A stretch of 55,405 nt of DNA from positions 1-55,405 of the forward strand of contig USFD01000007.1 of assembly GCA_900553885.1 (NCBI GenBank). The letters are read 5' to 3'. The position numbers and the translations under genes were made by a program. Origin of the DNA: an uncultured Ruminococcus sp. (lineage in GTDB: Bacteria; Bacillota; Clostridia; Lachnospirales; Lachnospiraceae). The notes below the pieces were generated by a model. The model was given only the letters and a program-made list of their open reading frames with translations. It was not told the origin of the DNA and made no database searches. This document shows, in pieces, positions 35,302 to 43,439 of this stretch (its first letter is position 1; every line of letters begins with the position of its first letter).

Positions 35302-36393
35302 TTAATTTCCACCCATCAAAAGTGTGTAATATTTATCCATCAGGTTAATCTGTTCATCATCTACTGCGATAAGCCAGCTCTTATCTGCCAGCCCGGCATA
35401 TACCTCGATACAAGGATTCTCGTAAAAATCATCCGGGAGATACTTCTCGATATACTCTCTCTGCACCATCGGGATCTGTCCCCACTCATCAATATGCATT
35501 GCAACCGCTTCCGGGCTGATCATATAATTAATAAATTCCTGGGCTAATTCCTTTTTCTCACTTGTAGCGGTTATTCCCCAGTACTGAACGAATTTTTCAT
35601 AATCCGAATCAATATCAGCGATTGCGAATCTGTCCCAGTTCGCCTTATCGTCAAAACAGAGCGTAGCATAATCCCAGCTCAGCGCAACGGAGCACTCTCC
35701 ATTGACAAGTGCGGAAACCGCGCTTTCGCCGACAAAGGTTTTTACATTCTTTTTTATCTCAACCAGCAGATCATTTGCTGCAGAGATCTCATCCTCATTC
35801 TTTGAATCCGGCTGGTATCCCAGAGCGGATAAGGCGGCGCCGTACAGAGAAATTGTAGAATTAACCATTGCAATTTCACCCTTTAAGGCAGGGTTCGTCA
35901 GGTCTTTAAACGAATGAATTTCAATAGGACATGTCTCCGTATTGTAAATGATCGCTGTATATCCGGCATTTGAATCAGGTGTTGTATATTTCAGATCCTC
36001 ATCTCCGATGGGACCGTTTTCCAAAAGGGACGGCTCTACATACTGTTCATTTGTAATGGCGCTGTGATCGATTTCCTGCAGCAGGCCATTATCAACAAAG
36101 GATTTTACATACGCCGCCTCGATATCAAGCACGTCATACTGGTTGCCGCCTTCCACCAGCTTGCTCAGCATAGTGTCTGTATTATCGATATATGTGACGT
36201 TGACTTTACACCCGTTTTTCTTCTCGAAGTCGTTGATCGCATCCTCCGAAAACATCCCGTCCCAGATACAGATATTCAGTTCCTTAGCACCGTCTGTCCC
36301 GCCGCCGGATGAAGAACCGCATCCGGCCAGCAGACCTGCTCCCATGGAAATCACCAGCAGCAGACTGCCTGCTTTAGCCATTTTATTTTTCAT
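35302..36393 (-). CDS. potD: spermidine/putrescine-type ABC substrate-binding lipoprotein, copy 2
   Basis: This 363-residue protein has a signal peptide with lipobox LLAGC (near residue 25), then a Gly/Ser-rich linker, and PotD-like KELNICIWDGMFSEDAINDFE. It is paralogous to the protein at 30969 but clearly diverged. Two different receptors could widen the substrate range of the single ATPase/permease set. It is the first gene of the importer, 19 bases upstream of the PII gene. Confidence 0.88.
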   Translation of the reverse strand: MKNKMAKAGSLLLVISMGAGLLAGCGSSSGGGTDGAKELNICIWDGMFSEDAINDFEKKNGCKVNVTYIDNTDTMLSKLVEGGNQYDVLDIEAAYVKSFVDNGLLQEIDHSAITNEQYVEPSLLENGPIGDEDLKYTTPDSNAGYTAIIYNTETCPIEIHSFKDLTNPALKGEIAMVNSTISLYGAALSALGYQPDSKNEDEISAANDLLVEIKKNVKTFVGESAVSALVNGECSVALSWDYATLCFDDKANWDRFAIADIDSDYEKFVQYWGITATSEKKELAQEFINYMISPEAVAMHIDEWGQIPMVQREYIEKYLPDDFYENPCIEVYAGLADKSWLIAVDDEQINLMDKYYTLLMGGN

Positions 36394-36427
36394 AATACAT
36401 GCCTCCTTTTTGAATAGATCTATATAT

Positions 36428-36464
36428 AAAAACAGTCAAAGGGGAACGCTGTCTCCTTTGACTG
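36428..36464 (-). terminator. Terminator after the alcohol dehydrogenase gene
   Basis: CAGTCAAAGG (36433-36442) pairs with CCTTTGACTG (36455-36464); a T5 run follows on the minus strand. It separates the dehydrogenase from the importer operon. No strong promoter is seen between it and the first importer gene, so importer expression may depend on partial read-through. Confidence 0.7.
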
Positions 36465-36476
36465 ATTGCTTTTATG

Positions 36477-37646
36477 TTAAAAACAGAAATTATATATTTC
36501 TTCTACATCTTCCACGGTTAAAGACAGACTTGTTCCGGTTGTAAGACCGAATTCCTCGACAGCCTGCCTGGCCATCCCGGGAATGTCTGACCTGTCCTTC
36601 GCGCCTATTGACCTGAGCGTCAGCGTCAGACCCATATCTTCATATACCTTCTTCGTCTGATCAAGCGCTGCTCTGGCGGCCGTAAGCGGGTCCTTCTCAC
36701 TGATACCGAATATTTTCCCTGCATATTCCTCAAATGCCGGCAGCGTCTGATCATTCAATATATGATTCATCCATGCATAATCTATGATCGCCATCCCATG
36801 CCCGTGGGTTACATTATACTGATTTGTCAGCTGGTATTCCATTGCATGACAGGGCCAGCTGCTGAATGTTCCTCCTGCAATAAATCCATTGATCGCCCAG
36901 CTCGCCGCCCACATAAGATTCGCTCTGGCCTTTTCATCTTCCGGATTTTTCACAACAGCAGGACCGTATTTTACGCAGGTTTTCAGGATACTGTTCATCA
37001 TCCCCCGCTGGATATCAAGAATCTCGTCTCCATTGAAATAATATTCAAAAATATGAGACATTATATCCGCTACCCCCGCCGCAGTATGATAAGGCGGCAC
37101 TGTATATGTATATGAAGGATCAAGAACAGAAGCCCTGGGATACAGGCACTGTGCATTGATCTCCGCTTTATCATGCTCCTGCCCGTTGCTGATCACGGAA
37201 CTCGCATCCATTTCAGAACCTGTAGCCGCAACTGTCAGAACAGTTACAATGGGCAGCGCCTCTGTGACTAAACTGTTGTCTTTTACAAGATCCCACGGAT
37301 CGCCGTCATAAAATGCACCGGCCGCCACCGCTTTTGCACAGTCAATGGTGCTTCCGCCTCCAATCGGAACCAGCACTTCTATTTTTTCCTGCCTGCAGAT
37401 ACAGACACCTTTTCTCACTGACTCGATCTGAGGATTCGGTTCAATCCCTGATAATTCCAGATAAGTGATATCATTTTTCTTCAGCTGTTCTGTAACATCA
37501 TCGTATATTCCTGTCTTCTTAATGCTTCCCCCGCCGTAAAGCAGTAAAACTTTGCTTCCATATTCCTTAATAAACTCCGGAAGCATTCTGACCTGCCCTT
37601 TTCCAAAAGCTATCTTTGTGGGGATATTATAAATAAAGTTTTCCAT
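36477..37646 (-). CDS. iron-containing alcohol dehydrogenase (BDH/YqhD-like)
   Basis: This 389-residue group III dehydrogenase has NAD(P)-binding GGGSTIDCAKAVAAGA (near residues 94-109) and the metal site NVTHGHGMAIIDYAWM, where histidines bind Fe2+ or Zn2+. It reduces aldehydes to alcohols or the reverse; an aldehyde from amine oxidation is a likely substrate. The ATG at 37646 gives the family start MENFIYNIPTKI with GGAAGGA about 10 bases upstream; another ATG in frame is at 37664. Its promoter carries a MerR-type operator. Confidence 0.88.
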   Translation of the reverse strand: MENFIYNIPTKIAFGKGQVRMLPEFIKEYGSKVLLLYGGGSIKKTGIYDDVTEQLKKNDITYLELSGIEPNPQIESVRKGVCICRQEKIEVLVPIGGGSTIDCAKAVAAGAFYDGDPWDLVKDNSLVTEALPIVTVLTVAATGSEMDASSVISNGQEHDKAEINAQCLYPRASVLDPSYTYTVPPYHTAAGVADIMSHIFEYYFNGDEILDIQRGMMNSILKTCVKYGPAVVKNPEDEKARANLMWAASWAINGFIAGGTFSSWPCHAMEYQLTNQYNVTHGHGMAIIDYAWMNHILNDQTLPAFEEYAGKIFGISEKDPLTAARAALDQTKKVYEDMGLTLTLRSIGAKDRSDIPGMARQAVEEFGLTTGTSLSLTVEDVEEIYNFCF

Positions 37647-37714
37647 AGTCCACAGTCCTTCCATATCTTTTGTTCTCTCTTTTACCGGTTATAGTAAAAG
37701 ATTTCCAAATAAGA

Positions 37715-37744
37715 AAGGTGCTCGGGAACATGTCCCAGGCACCT
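37715..37744 (-). promoter_or_regulatory. Leader hairpin before the alcohol dehydrogenase gene
   Basis: On the minus strand AGGTGC..GGGA pairs with TCCC..GCACCT around a short loop, followed by TTTCTT. It lies in the untranslated leader between the promoter (37765-37795) and the start at 37646. It looks like a possible attenuator. Confidence 0.45.
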
Positions 37745-37764
37745 CGTTGTACTTGATTTGCTTA

Positions 37765-37795
37765 AATATATACCTTGGTATAATACCAGAGTCAA
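37765..37795 (-). promoter_or_regulatory. MerR-type promoter for the dehydrogenase (and possibly importer) genes
   Basis: On the minus strand TTGACT (37790-37795), a 19-base spacer and TATATT (37765-37770). The spacer holds the dyad TGGTATAATACCA (37776-37788), the most symmetrical of the three copies. The spacing between dyad and -35 is the same as at 21546 and 28360. Confidence 0.75.
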
Positions 37796-37985
37796 CAAAA
37801 ATTTTTAACTTTTGAAATTTGAAAATGTAAATTTCCTCTTCCTGTTGATTGCCCGGCCGGGAACTCTGCGGGAACTCTATCCGTATCCGGAAACTTAATT
37901 TTTTTAAGTCTTCATGTCTGTTTTCTTATTGTTTAAAGCTTTCATACCGAAAAAAATAAATATTTCTTGTCTGTTTACGCTCATA
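37796..37985. other. Intergenic region between dehydrogenase and gdhA promoters
   Basis: This AT-rich 190-base stretch has no gene. It contains a 10-bp tandem repeat, CGGGAACTCT at 37858-37867 and 37869-37878 (11-base period), about 120 bases upstream of the gdhA promoter, which could be a regulator site. Nothing else was recognised. Confidence 0.4.
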
Positions 37986-38014
37986 TTGACTTTAATGCCC
38001 CGGTGTTCTACTAT
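37986..38014 (+). promoter_or_regulatory. Sigma-A promoter for glutamate dehydrogenase
   Basis: TTGACT (37986-37991), a 17-base spacer and TACTAT (38009-38014), placing the start about 45 bases ahead of the ATG at 38065. Confidence 0.7.
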
Positions 38015-38064
38015 GTCATTCAGTTGATGCGCAGCAACAAAACATGCAGCGAAGGAGAAGAAAA

Positions 38065-39324
38065 ATGCCACATTCTTATGATCCATATACCAATGTGATC
38101 GATACCATGACAAAAGCAATGGAACTGGGGCGTATCGATCAGTCTATGTTTGAAATTCTGAAAAATCCACAGCGGGAGACAAAAGTATATCTTCCGGTTG
38201 AAATGGATGACGGCACCGTAAAAGTCTTTGAAGGATACCGCGTTCAGCATTCAAATATCCGCGGGCCTTTTAAAGGAGGGATACGCTATCACCAGAACTG
38301 TGATCTGAATGAAGTAAAAGCGCTGGCCACATGGATGACGCTGAAATGTGCTGTTGCAGACATTCCCTACGGCGGGGCAAAAGGCGGCATCAAAGTAGAT
38401 CCTCACACCCTCTCTCCGCGGGAGCTTCGGAGGCTCACAAGAAGATATACTTTCGCCATTGCGCCTATTATCGGAGCCGACACAGATATTCCTGCGCCGG
38501 ATGTCAACACAAATCCTCAGACCATGGCATGGGTTCTGGATACTTACAGTCAGCTGAAAGGGCACCCCTGCCCCGGTGTAGTAACCGGAAAGCCAGTTGA
38601 ACTGGGCGGCTCCAGGGGAAGAAATTCCGCCACAGGCCGCGGTGTTGTAATCAGTACAAAATTACTGCTGGCATTAAACGGCCGGCCGCTGGAGGGAACT
38701 ACCGTTGCTATTCAGGGAATGGGAAATGTAGGCGCCAACGCTGCCAGAGTCTTCTACCACAGAGGAGTAAAAGTGGTTGCCATAAGTGATATTTCAGGAG
38801 GCCTGTTCTGTGAGGACGGTCTGGATATTGACACAATTTCCGTTTTTCTTGAAAAAGAAGGCGCCCTTCTCAAAGATTATAATGCTCCCGGAATCAGACA
38901 TATTACAAATGACGAGGTACTGACCTGTAAATGTGATGTACTTGTTCCTGCCGCTCTGGAAAATCAGATTACAGCCGATAACGCAGGAAAATTAAACTGC
39001 ACCTATATCGTAGAAGCGGCTAACGGTCCGACCACCGAGGAGGCCGATGAGATTCTTGCGAAACGGGGCATTACACTGATTCCTGACATTTTTGCCAACA
39101 GCGGCGGCGTCATTGTATCTTATTTCGAATGGGTACAGAACATACAGGAACTGACATGGGACCGCAGCCAGGTAAACGAAATGCTGGAAAAACTGATGAG
39201 CAAATCCTTCCAGACGATCCTGGATGCAAGAGAAGAGTGTCAGTGTTCCTTCCGTATGGCCGCCTATATCGTAGCCCTCAGGAAACTCGTAACCGCAGAA
39301 AAAATGAAAGGAATCTTCCCTTAA
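38065..39324 (+). CDS. gdhA: glutamate dehydrogenase (Glu/Leu/Phe/Val family)
   Basis: This 419-residue enzyme deaminates glutamate to 2-oxoglutarate and ammonia with NAD(P). Visible are FKGGIRYHQNCDLNEVKALA, the catalytic-lysine region YGGAKGGIKVDP, the dinucleotide fold IQGMGNVGANAARVF and the C-terminal NSGGVIVSYFEW. The ATG at 38065 (MPHSYDPYTNV) follows GAAGGAG; a start 7 codons earlier is less likely. It is monocistronic, with its own promoter and a strong terminator. Placed beside an amine-oxidation island, it may collect amino groups from the pathway. Confidence 0.93.
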   Translation: MPHSYDPYTNVIDTMTKAMELGRIDQSMFEILKNPQRETKVYLPVEMDDGTVKVFEGYRVQHSNIRGPFKGGIRYHQNCDLNEVKALATWMTLKCAVADIPYGGAKGGIKVDPHTLSPRELRRLTRRYTFAIAPIIGADTDIPAPDVNTNPQTMAWVLDTYSQLKGHPCPGVVTGKPVELGGSRGRNSATGRGVVISTKLLLALNGRPLEGTTVAIQGMGNVGANAARVFYHRGVKVVAISDISGGLFCEDGLDIDTISVFLEKEGALLKDYNAPGIRHITNDEVLTCKCDVLVPAALENQITADNAGKLNCTYIVEAANGPTTEEADEILAKRGITLIPDIFANSGGVIVSYFEWVQNIQELTWDRSQVNEMLEKLMSKSFQTILDAREECQCSFRMAAYIVALRKLVTAEKMKGIFP

Positions 39325-39342
39325 TTTACATCTCCGGCAATA

Positions 39343-39424
39343 AAAAAGACCCTGACGGAATAGATGCCTCTCCTTACTGGTTGTCCAGTAAAGAGGGTAC
39401 CTATCATTCCGTCAGGGTCTTTTT
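39343..39424. terminator. Bidirectional terminator between gdhA and the HAD gene
   Basis: AAAAGACCCTGACGGAAT (ending 39361) is the reverse complement of ATTCCGTCAGGGTCTTTT (39406-39424), with an inner hairpin TTACTGG-TTGT-CCAGTAA. A/T runs lie on both outer sides, so it can stop transcripts from either direction. Confidence 0.85.
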
Positions 39425-39531
39425 ATTTCTTCACTCATCTGCTTCATCCGCCCATACCGGCCTGTAAACTGCAGGTTTCCCTCCTGCAGCGGAAAAAACT
39501 TTCTCCCGGAAAGCCGGCAGACAAATAAAAA

Positions 39532-40245
39532 TTATAACGTCTTCACAAAATCCAGCAGTTCCGCCAGCGTTCCCACATACTCGGATTCAATGGGCAGATT
39601 TTTCTTATTCTCCATTGTATCAGTTACAAGATACGTTTTCACTCCCAGACTCCGGATGGACAGATCTTCTTCCACATCATTGCCGACCATCAGGCATTCT
39701 GACGGGTTCAGATCAAACTGTTCCAGAATGGCCTGGAAATACTTTGGATTCGGCTTGCAGTACACACAGTCCTCATAAGTTGTAATCACCTTAAAGTCCT
39801 CCGCGTCCAGCCCGGCCCAGCGGATCCGGTTCATAGTTGCGCACCGGGGGAATACCGGATTTGTGGCCAGATAGGTTTCCAGTCCTTCCTCCCTGGCCGC
39901 TTTCACAATCTGATCCGCCACAGGCGTAGGCCTGGTAGTACAGACCGCCTGATTAAAGGCGTCCCCGTAGAAAGAAAGGGCAATCTGCTCAGACTCTTCC
40001 GCAGAAGTGGGCAGTTCCCTGTCTATATAGCTCCAGAACGCTTCCCGGTTCGTGCGGGTGCCGTCGTTTTTTACCATAGCCTCATAGCCGGCCCAGACAG
40101 AGCCGATAAACTTTTTCGGGTCGATTGCCACGCCCTTCTCGATATAAGCTTTTGCCAAGAGAGGCATATAATAACGCACAAACTCATCCTGCACCATAGG
40201 GAGCAGCGTACCGTCAAGATCAAATAAAATGTGTCTGATACTCAT
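39532..40245 (-). CDS. HAD-family hydrolase
   Basis: This 237-residue phosphatase-like protein has motif I DLDGTLLPM near the N-terminus (nucleophile Asp and acid/base Asp), motif II around YLATNP and motif III/IV in KPNPKYFQAIL and LMVGNDVEEDLSIR. The ATG at 40245 follows AAGGAG at a somewhat long 11 bases; a GTG 8 codons earlier is also possible. Substrate unknown. It is the last chromosomal gene before the tRNA-Leu site. Confidence 0.8.
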   Translation of the reverse strand: MSIRHILFDLDGTLLPMVQDEFVRYYMPLLAKAYIEKGVAIDPKKFIGSVWAGYEAMVKNDGTRTNREAFWSYIDRELPTSAEESEQIALSFYGDAFNQAVCTTRPTPVADQIVKAAREEGLETYLATNPVFPRCATMNRIRWAGLDAEDFKVITTYEDCVYCKPNPKYFQAILEQFDLNPSECLMVGNDVEEDLSIRSLGVKTYLVTDTMENKKNLPIESEYVGTLAELLDFVKTL

Positions 40246-40395
40246 TTTTCCATAAACTCCTTTTTCCACAGCAGCACCTCTGATATAGATACAGAACCTA
40301 TCATAGCATAAAAACAGACTGTTTGCATCTGCTCCGTCCTTTCCTGACTGCAGTCCGGTAAATTTGCTCTCTTTCCCGCCCCTTTTTTAATAAAA

Positions 40396-40441
40396 ATTCC
40401 CGGAGTACCTGAAAGCTCTGCATTTCAGGTACTCCGGGAAT
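40396..40441 (-). terminator. Terminator of the tRNA-Leu gene
   Basis: A perfect 19-bp inverted repeat: ATTCCCGGAGTACCTGAAA at 40396-40414 against 40423-40441, followed on the minus strand by T5. It lies 8 bases beyond the 3' end of the tRNA fragment and was probably the native terminator. Confidence 0.85.
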
Positions 40442-40449
40442 AAGTTCAG

Positions 40450-40505
40450 TGCCGCAGACCGGAATCGAACCGGTACGGGTATCACTACCCACGGGATTTT
40501 AAGTC
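40450..40505 (-). tRNA. 3' half of tRNA-Leu(UAA), element attachment site
   Basis: On the minus strand this piece reads from the anticodon arm (GACTTAAAATCCC, anticodon TAA) through a variable arm typical of leucine tRNAs (GTGGGTAGTGATACCC) and a T-arm ACCGGTTCGATTCCGGT to the acceptor strand CTGCGGC and discriminator A. The D-arm and 5' acceptor strand are missing: to the right of 40505 the sequence changes to unrelated DNA. This is what remains when an element integrates in a tRNA gene. The intact, rebuilt tRNA should lie at the far (right) end of the element, outside this window. CCA is not encoded. Confidence 0.85.
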
Positions 40506-40806
40506 ATTTAGTGCCAACCGATTTTCCCAGAACGAATTGGTACGAAATGGAACTTAGAGTCCCGAAAAATGGGGATTTTTTACCAGCTCGAAACAGCCTA
40601 AATGATAAATTGCTTGCAAATTCAGTATAAATCAAGAATTTGACTTTGGCAAGGCTTTTTCGATGCAAAAGGGATGATGGAGGGATATTGGCAGGATATC
40701 CTCACATCCAGAATTAATAGAAAAAAGGTGACATTCAACCGAACGATTGGCTAGAGGCAGCATCATCATGCTGCCTCTATTTTATTTCAGAAAGAGAGGC
40801 TTACTT
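40506..40806. other. Left end of the integrative element, non-coding
   Basis: These 301 bases between the attachment site and the first element gene hold no recognisable gene and no integrase. Seen are several T- and A-rich tracts and one hairpin at 40753-40778 (AGAGGCAGCAT arms) followed by ATTTTATTT. That hairpin has terminator shape for plus-strand transcripts and lies 29 bases before the ATG at 40807. Confidence 0.5.
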
Positions 40807-42150
40807 ATGGAATACCAATTAGAACTCAAACAAATTGTAGATTTCCCACGCTGCCGGATCTACCGCAACTTCATACAGACCTTAATAAATGACAGGAGCA
40901 TCCGAACCACCGGAGGCTCTTTTCTTTTCTGGTATCTGATTCTCTGCTCCTACGCCAATTACAGCAATTCAAACCGACGCATGGAGCAGCTCACTTATAC
41001 GCTCTCACCAGGAGAATGGATCTGCAGCATCTCAGAACTGCAGGATTGGTTTCGCTGCCGGTTCCAGCATCAAGCCATTTCCATCCTGAAGCATCTCCAG
41101 GAGGAAGGCTGCATTACCTATTCCCTGCTGGAAAAGAACCGCCTGGTCAAATTCCGGATCACTGACTGGCAGAATGATAATACTGCCCTGAAATACAATT
41201 ATCCCTGCAAAAAGGATACTGGTTTCTTCTTTTTTCCTATTGCTAAAGCGCACAAGCTGGTTCAGACAGGTAAATGCTCGGAAATGGACATCCTGCTCGA
41301 TCTCTGGATCCACGCTGTATATAATGATCCGTCTGTCCTCTGCTCTGACACCGGCCCTGTCGTCTACTACCGAAATAATACCGGTTCCCCACTGACCAGC
41401 TTCCAGACGCTGGGAGAACGGTGGGGACATTCCAAGCCTACTGTCTCCAGGCTATTAAAAAAGCTGGAGAAGATGAACCTGATCACCCTGGTATCCTTCC
41501 GTGGAAATCACGGGAGCATGATATACCTGAACAATTACCTTTCCATTATGTTTAACATCAGCGATGTACTGATTGACAAGGAGGAGATAGCCATGAAAAT
41601 GAAACTGCCGATTTACATTCCAAAAGAGACACCTGCAGAGGAAACTGACGAACCAGAGACTGTGTGCGTACCAGAAACGGTGACGGATGAGCAGATTACT
41701 GTTTCAAAGCCGATTCCCTGCGTTCCACTTTCGCACATCCGCTACATGGTAAAAAAAGTCGCAAAACTCCTGGATACACAAGGGATTTCCTGCTGTCACT
41801 GCCCCCGGACCAGGTATATATTATCTTCCTTATCAGACTGCAAGGATAGTATACCTGTAATTGGTCTAAATATTATCTGCCCCTTTGGAGCCGCAAATTA
41901 CCGGTTTGAGCTGACCATAGAACCCAGGCCGGAGTCTGCAAAGCTGGAGCCTGAGAAGAAGGCTGGACATCAGAGCCGAGCCGTACTGGCAAACACTGCC
42001 CTTCCGAAAGAGGGCAGGACAGGACAGCGGGCTAAAAGGATGCACAGGATGGATCCCCCGGAATTCTTACTGCCGGATCTTCCCCCACAAGTGACGGAAA
42101 ATACGGGAGCTGGAAGTCAGGAAGGAGGTGATCTGTATGCCGAAGCGTAA
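40807..42150 (+). CDS. element-encoded protein with two winged-helix regions
   Basis: This 447-residue protein is not confidently assigned. Residues 30-120 and 190-250 look like two winged-helix domains: SISELQDWFRCRFQHQAISILKHLQEEG and TLGERWGHSKPTVSRLLKKLEKMNLI. The C-terminal third is Pro/Glu-rich and probably disordered, with a CCHC-type segment SCCHCPRTRY. This arrangement suits a replication initiator or a regulator of the element. The ATG at 40807 follows GAGAGG; an upstream TTG would overlap the hairpin. The end overlaps the next gene by 14 bases. Confidence 0.55.
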   Translation: MEYQLELKQIVDFPRCRIYRNFIQTLINDRSIRTTGGSFLFWYLILCSYANYSNSNRRMEQLTYTLSPGEWICSISELQDWFRCRFQHQAISILKHLQEEGCITYSLLEKNRLVKFRITDWQNDNTALKYNYPCKKDTGFFFFPIAKAHKLVQTGKCSEMDILLDLWIHAVYNDPSVLCSDTGPVVYYRNNTGSPLTSFQTLGERWGHSKPTVSRLLKKLEKMNLITLVSFRGNHGSMIYLNNYLSIMFNISDVLIDKEEIAMKMKLPIYIPKETPAEETDEPETVCVPETVTDEQITVSKPIPCVPLSHIRYMVKKVAKLLDTQGISCCHCPRTRYILSSLSDCKDSIPVIGLNIICPFGAANYRFELTIEPRPESAKLEPEKKAGHQSRAVLANTALPKEGRTGQRAKRMHRMDPPEFLLPDLPPQVTENTGAGSQEGGDLYAEA

Positions 42151-42667
42151 AGGACAGGACTTCCCAACACCGGAAGAAAATCCCCGGTTTCATGATACAT
42201 ACCAGTTCCTGCGCCGTTACCGGGATGCCACATACAGCCTGAAAGTGGTTGTTCACCAGATGGAGAACCAGTTCAAGGTGCAGTACGGCTCCAGCATTGA
42301 TGAGTTCCTAGACTCCATTTATGCGGCTGGAGCAGATCTGGCTGGAAGCGATATTGCGGAACGTGCCAAAAGCATTGAGCGGAGCAACCGGATGCTGAAG
42401 CTGCTGGAATCTTCCGTAGATCTTCTGCGGAATAATCACAAATACGGGGAACAATATTACTGGATCCTCTACTATGCCTTTCTTTCGCCACAGCAGCTGA
42501 AGAACACGGAAGAGATCCTGGAAAAGCTGGAGCAGCACATTCCCAATATCTCCTACCGTACTTACTACCGGAAACGCCACCTGGCGATAGAAGCTCTGAG
42601 CAGTATCCTCTGGGGCTATACGGCAAAGGAAACCATAGACACCCTAAATAAATTCTTCCCGGAGTAG
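42137..42667 (+). CDS. small helical protein with C-terminal sigma-like helix-turn-helix
   Basis: This 176-residue protein starts at the ATG after GGAGGTGATCTGT. Most of it is alpha-helical (QLKNTEEILEKLEQHIP). The C-terminus SYRTYYRKRHLAIEALSSIL resembles the DNA-binding end of ArpU/RinA-like phage regulators. It is coupled to the gene upstream and followed by a terminator at 42766-42790. Function unknown. Confidence 0.5.
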   Translation: MPKRKGQDFPTPEENPRFHDTYQFLRRYRDATYSLKVVVHQMENQFKVQYGSSIDEFLDSIYAAGADLAGSDIAERAKSIERSNRMLKLLESSVDLLRNNHKYGEQYYWILYYAFLSPQQLKNTEEILEKLEQHIPNISYRTYYRKRHLAIEALSSILWGYTAKETIDTLNKFFPE

Positions 42668-42765
42668 GAAGTGGCACAGCTCCGGCATAAGATTGTCCCG
42701 GTTCTGCGATTGCAGGGTAAATTTACCCATGCTACAATAGGTATTGCTTATAGTTTTCTTTTTAC

Positions 42766-42790
42766 AGCACCCTCGGCGGTGCTTTTTTTT
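42766..42790 (+). terminator. Rho-independent terminator
   Basis: AGCACC (42766-42771) and GGTGCT (42778-42783) form a stem with loop CTCGGC, followed by T8. It ends the transcript of the genes at 40807 and 42137. Confidence 0.8.
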
Positions 42791-42813
42791 GTACCCATAA
42801 ACCAACGCTGACT

Positions 42814-42874
42814 GCTGTACGTACAGCTTACATATATAATAAGTAGAAATTTCTATGTATGCTCTACGTACAGC
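42814..42874 (+). promoter_or_regulatory. Promoter region with twin GTACGTAC palindromes
   Basis: A perfect 14-bp palindrome GCTGTACGTACAGC at 42814-42827 and a one-mismatch copy GCTCTACGTACAGC at 42861-42874 flank a TATAAT box at 42835-42840. No good -35 is seen. The first palindrome takes up the -35 position, so the bound protein may be an activator or a repressor of the 42909-48293 genes. Confidence 0.6.
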
Positions 42875-42908
42875 GCACGCACATTCTATTGAACGGAGGA
42901 AATCCGGC

Positions 42909-43433
42909 ATGAAAACAAGAGATCAGATATACCACAGGGAAGGCGAAAAGCTCCTGCGCTTCCTGACCACCTACCACGCCCTGAAGTATGATCAGGTAAT
43001 GAAGACGTTTGGTGATCAGGACTCCATCAAGTCGCTGATCACCAGCCTGGTCAAGCAGGGAAGAATTTATCACGATAAGGAAACCGGCCTGTTATGTGAC
43101 AGCCCGGAGGCTGCCAAAAACCCGGATCGAGGCACGATTGCCGCCTTCTGGGTTTTACTGGATTTTGAAAAGCCCATCGTATTCCATACCAGCGGGGATT
43201 TTCCAGTGAAACTCCACTTCTTTTCAGAAAATGAGGAGTACGAAATCCTCTATGTTCCGCTGGAACAGGAAATATTGGTGGATCATGTGATGAAATCCAT
43301 TCCCCGCCACGATGTGTTGCGTCTTGTGGTGCTGGAAAATATCCAGCAGGCTGCCAAACTCTCGATTGAAGGAGTACTTGCTTTCTGTGTCGTGGATGAC
43401 TCCGGCTCTGTCAGCTACTACGGAAGGAGGTAA
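42909..43433 (+). CDS. DUF5697-like element protein
   Basis: This 174-residue protein resembles the DUF5697 family found in Clostridia conjugative elements. The N-terminus looks like a winged helix (KLLRFLTTYHALKYDQVMKTFGDQDSIKSLITSLVKQGRIY) spread over residues 12-54. The start has GGAGG 9 bases upstream; an earlier frame start is within the promoter palindrome. First gene after the twin-palindrome promoter. Confidence 0.6.
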   Translation: MKTRDQIYHREGEKLLRFLTTYHALKYDQVMKTFGDQDSIKSLITSLVKQGRIYHDKETGLLCDSPEAAKNPDRGTIAAFWVLLDFEKPIVFHTSGDFPVKLHFFSENEEYEILYVPLEQEILVDHVMKSIPRHDVLRLVVLENIQQAAKLSIEGVLAFCVVDDSGSVSYYGRR

Positions 43434-43439
43434 TACACC

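Noticed and set aside
37986..38014. gdhA promoter as a fourth MerR-type site
   Set aside because: The spacer is 17 bases and lacks the GTATNATAC dyad.
39469..39489. CTGCAGG/CCTGCAG stem after the HAD gene
   Set aside because: Short stem with no clear T-run in the minus direction; the strong terminator at 39343 already serves this region.
40506..40806. Integrase or excisionase gene at the left end of the element
   Set aside because: No open frame of suitable length exists here; the recombinase must be elsewhere, probably at the right end.
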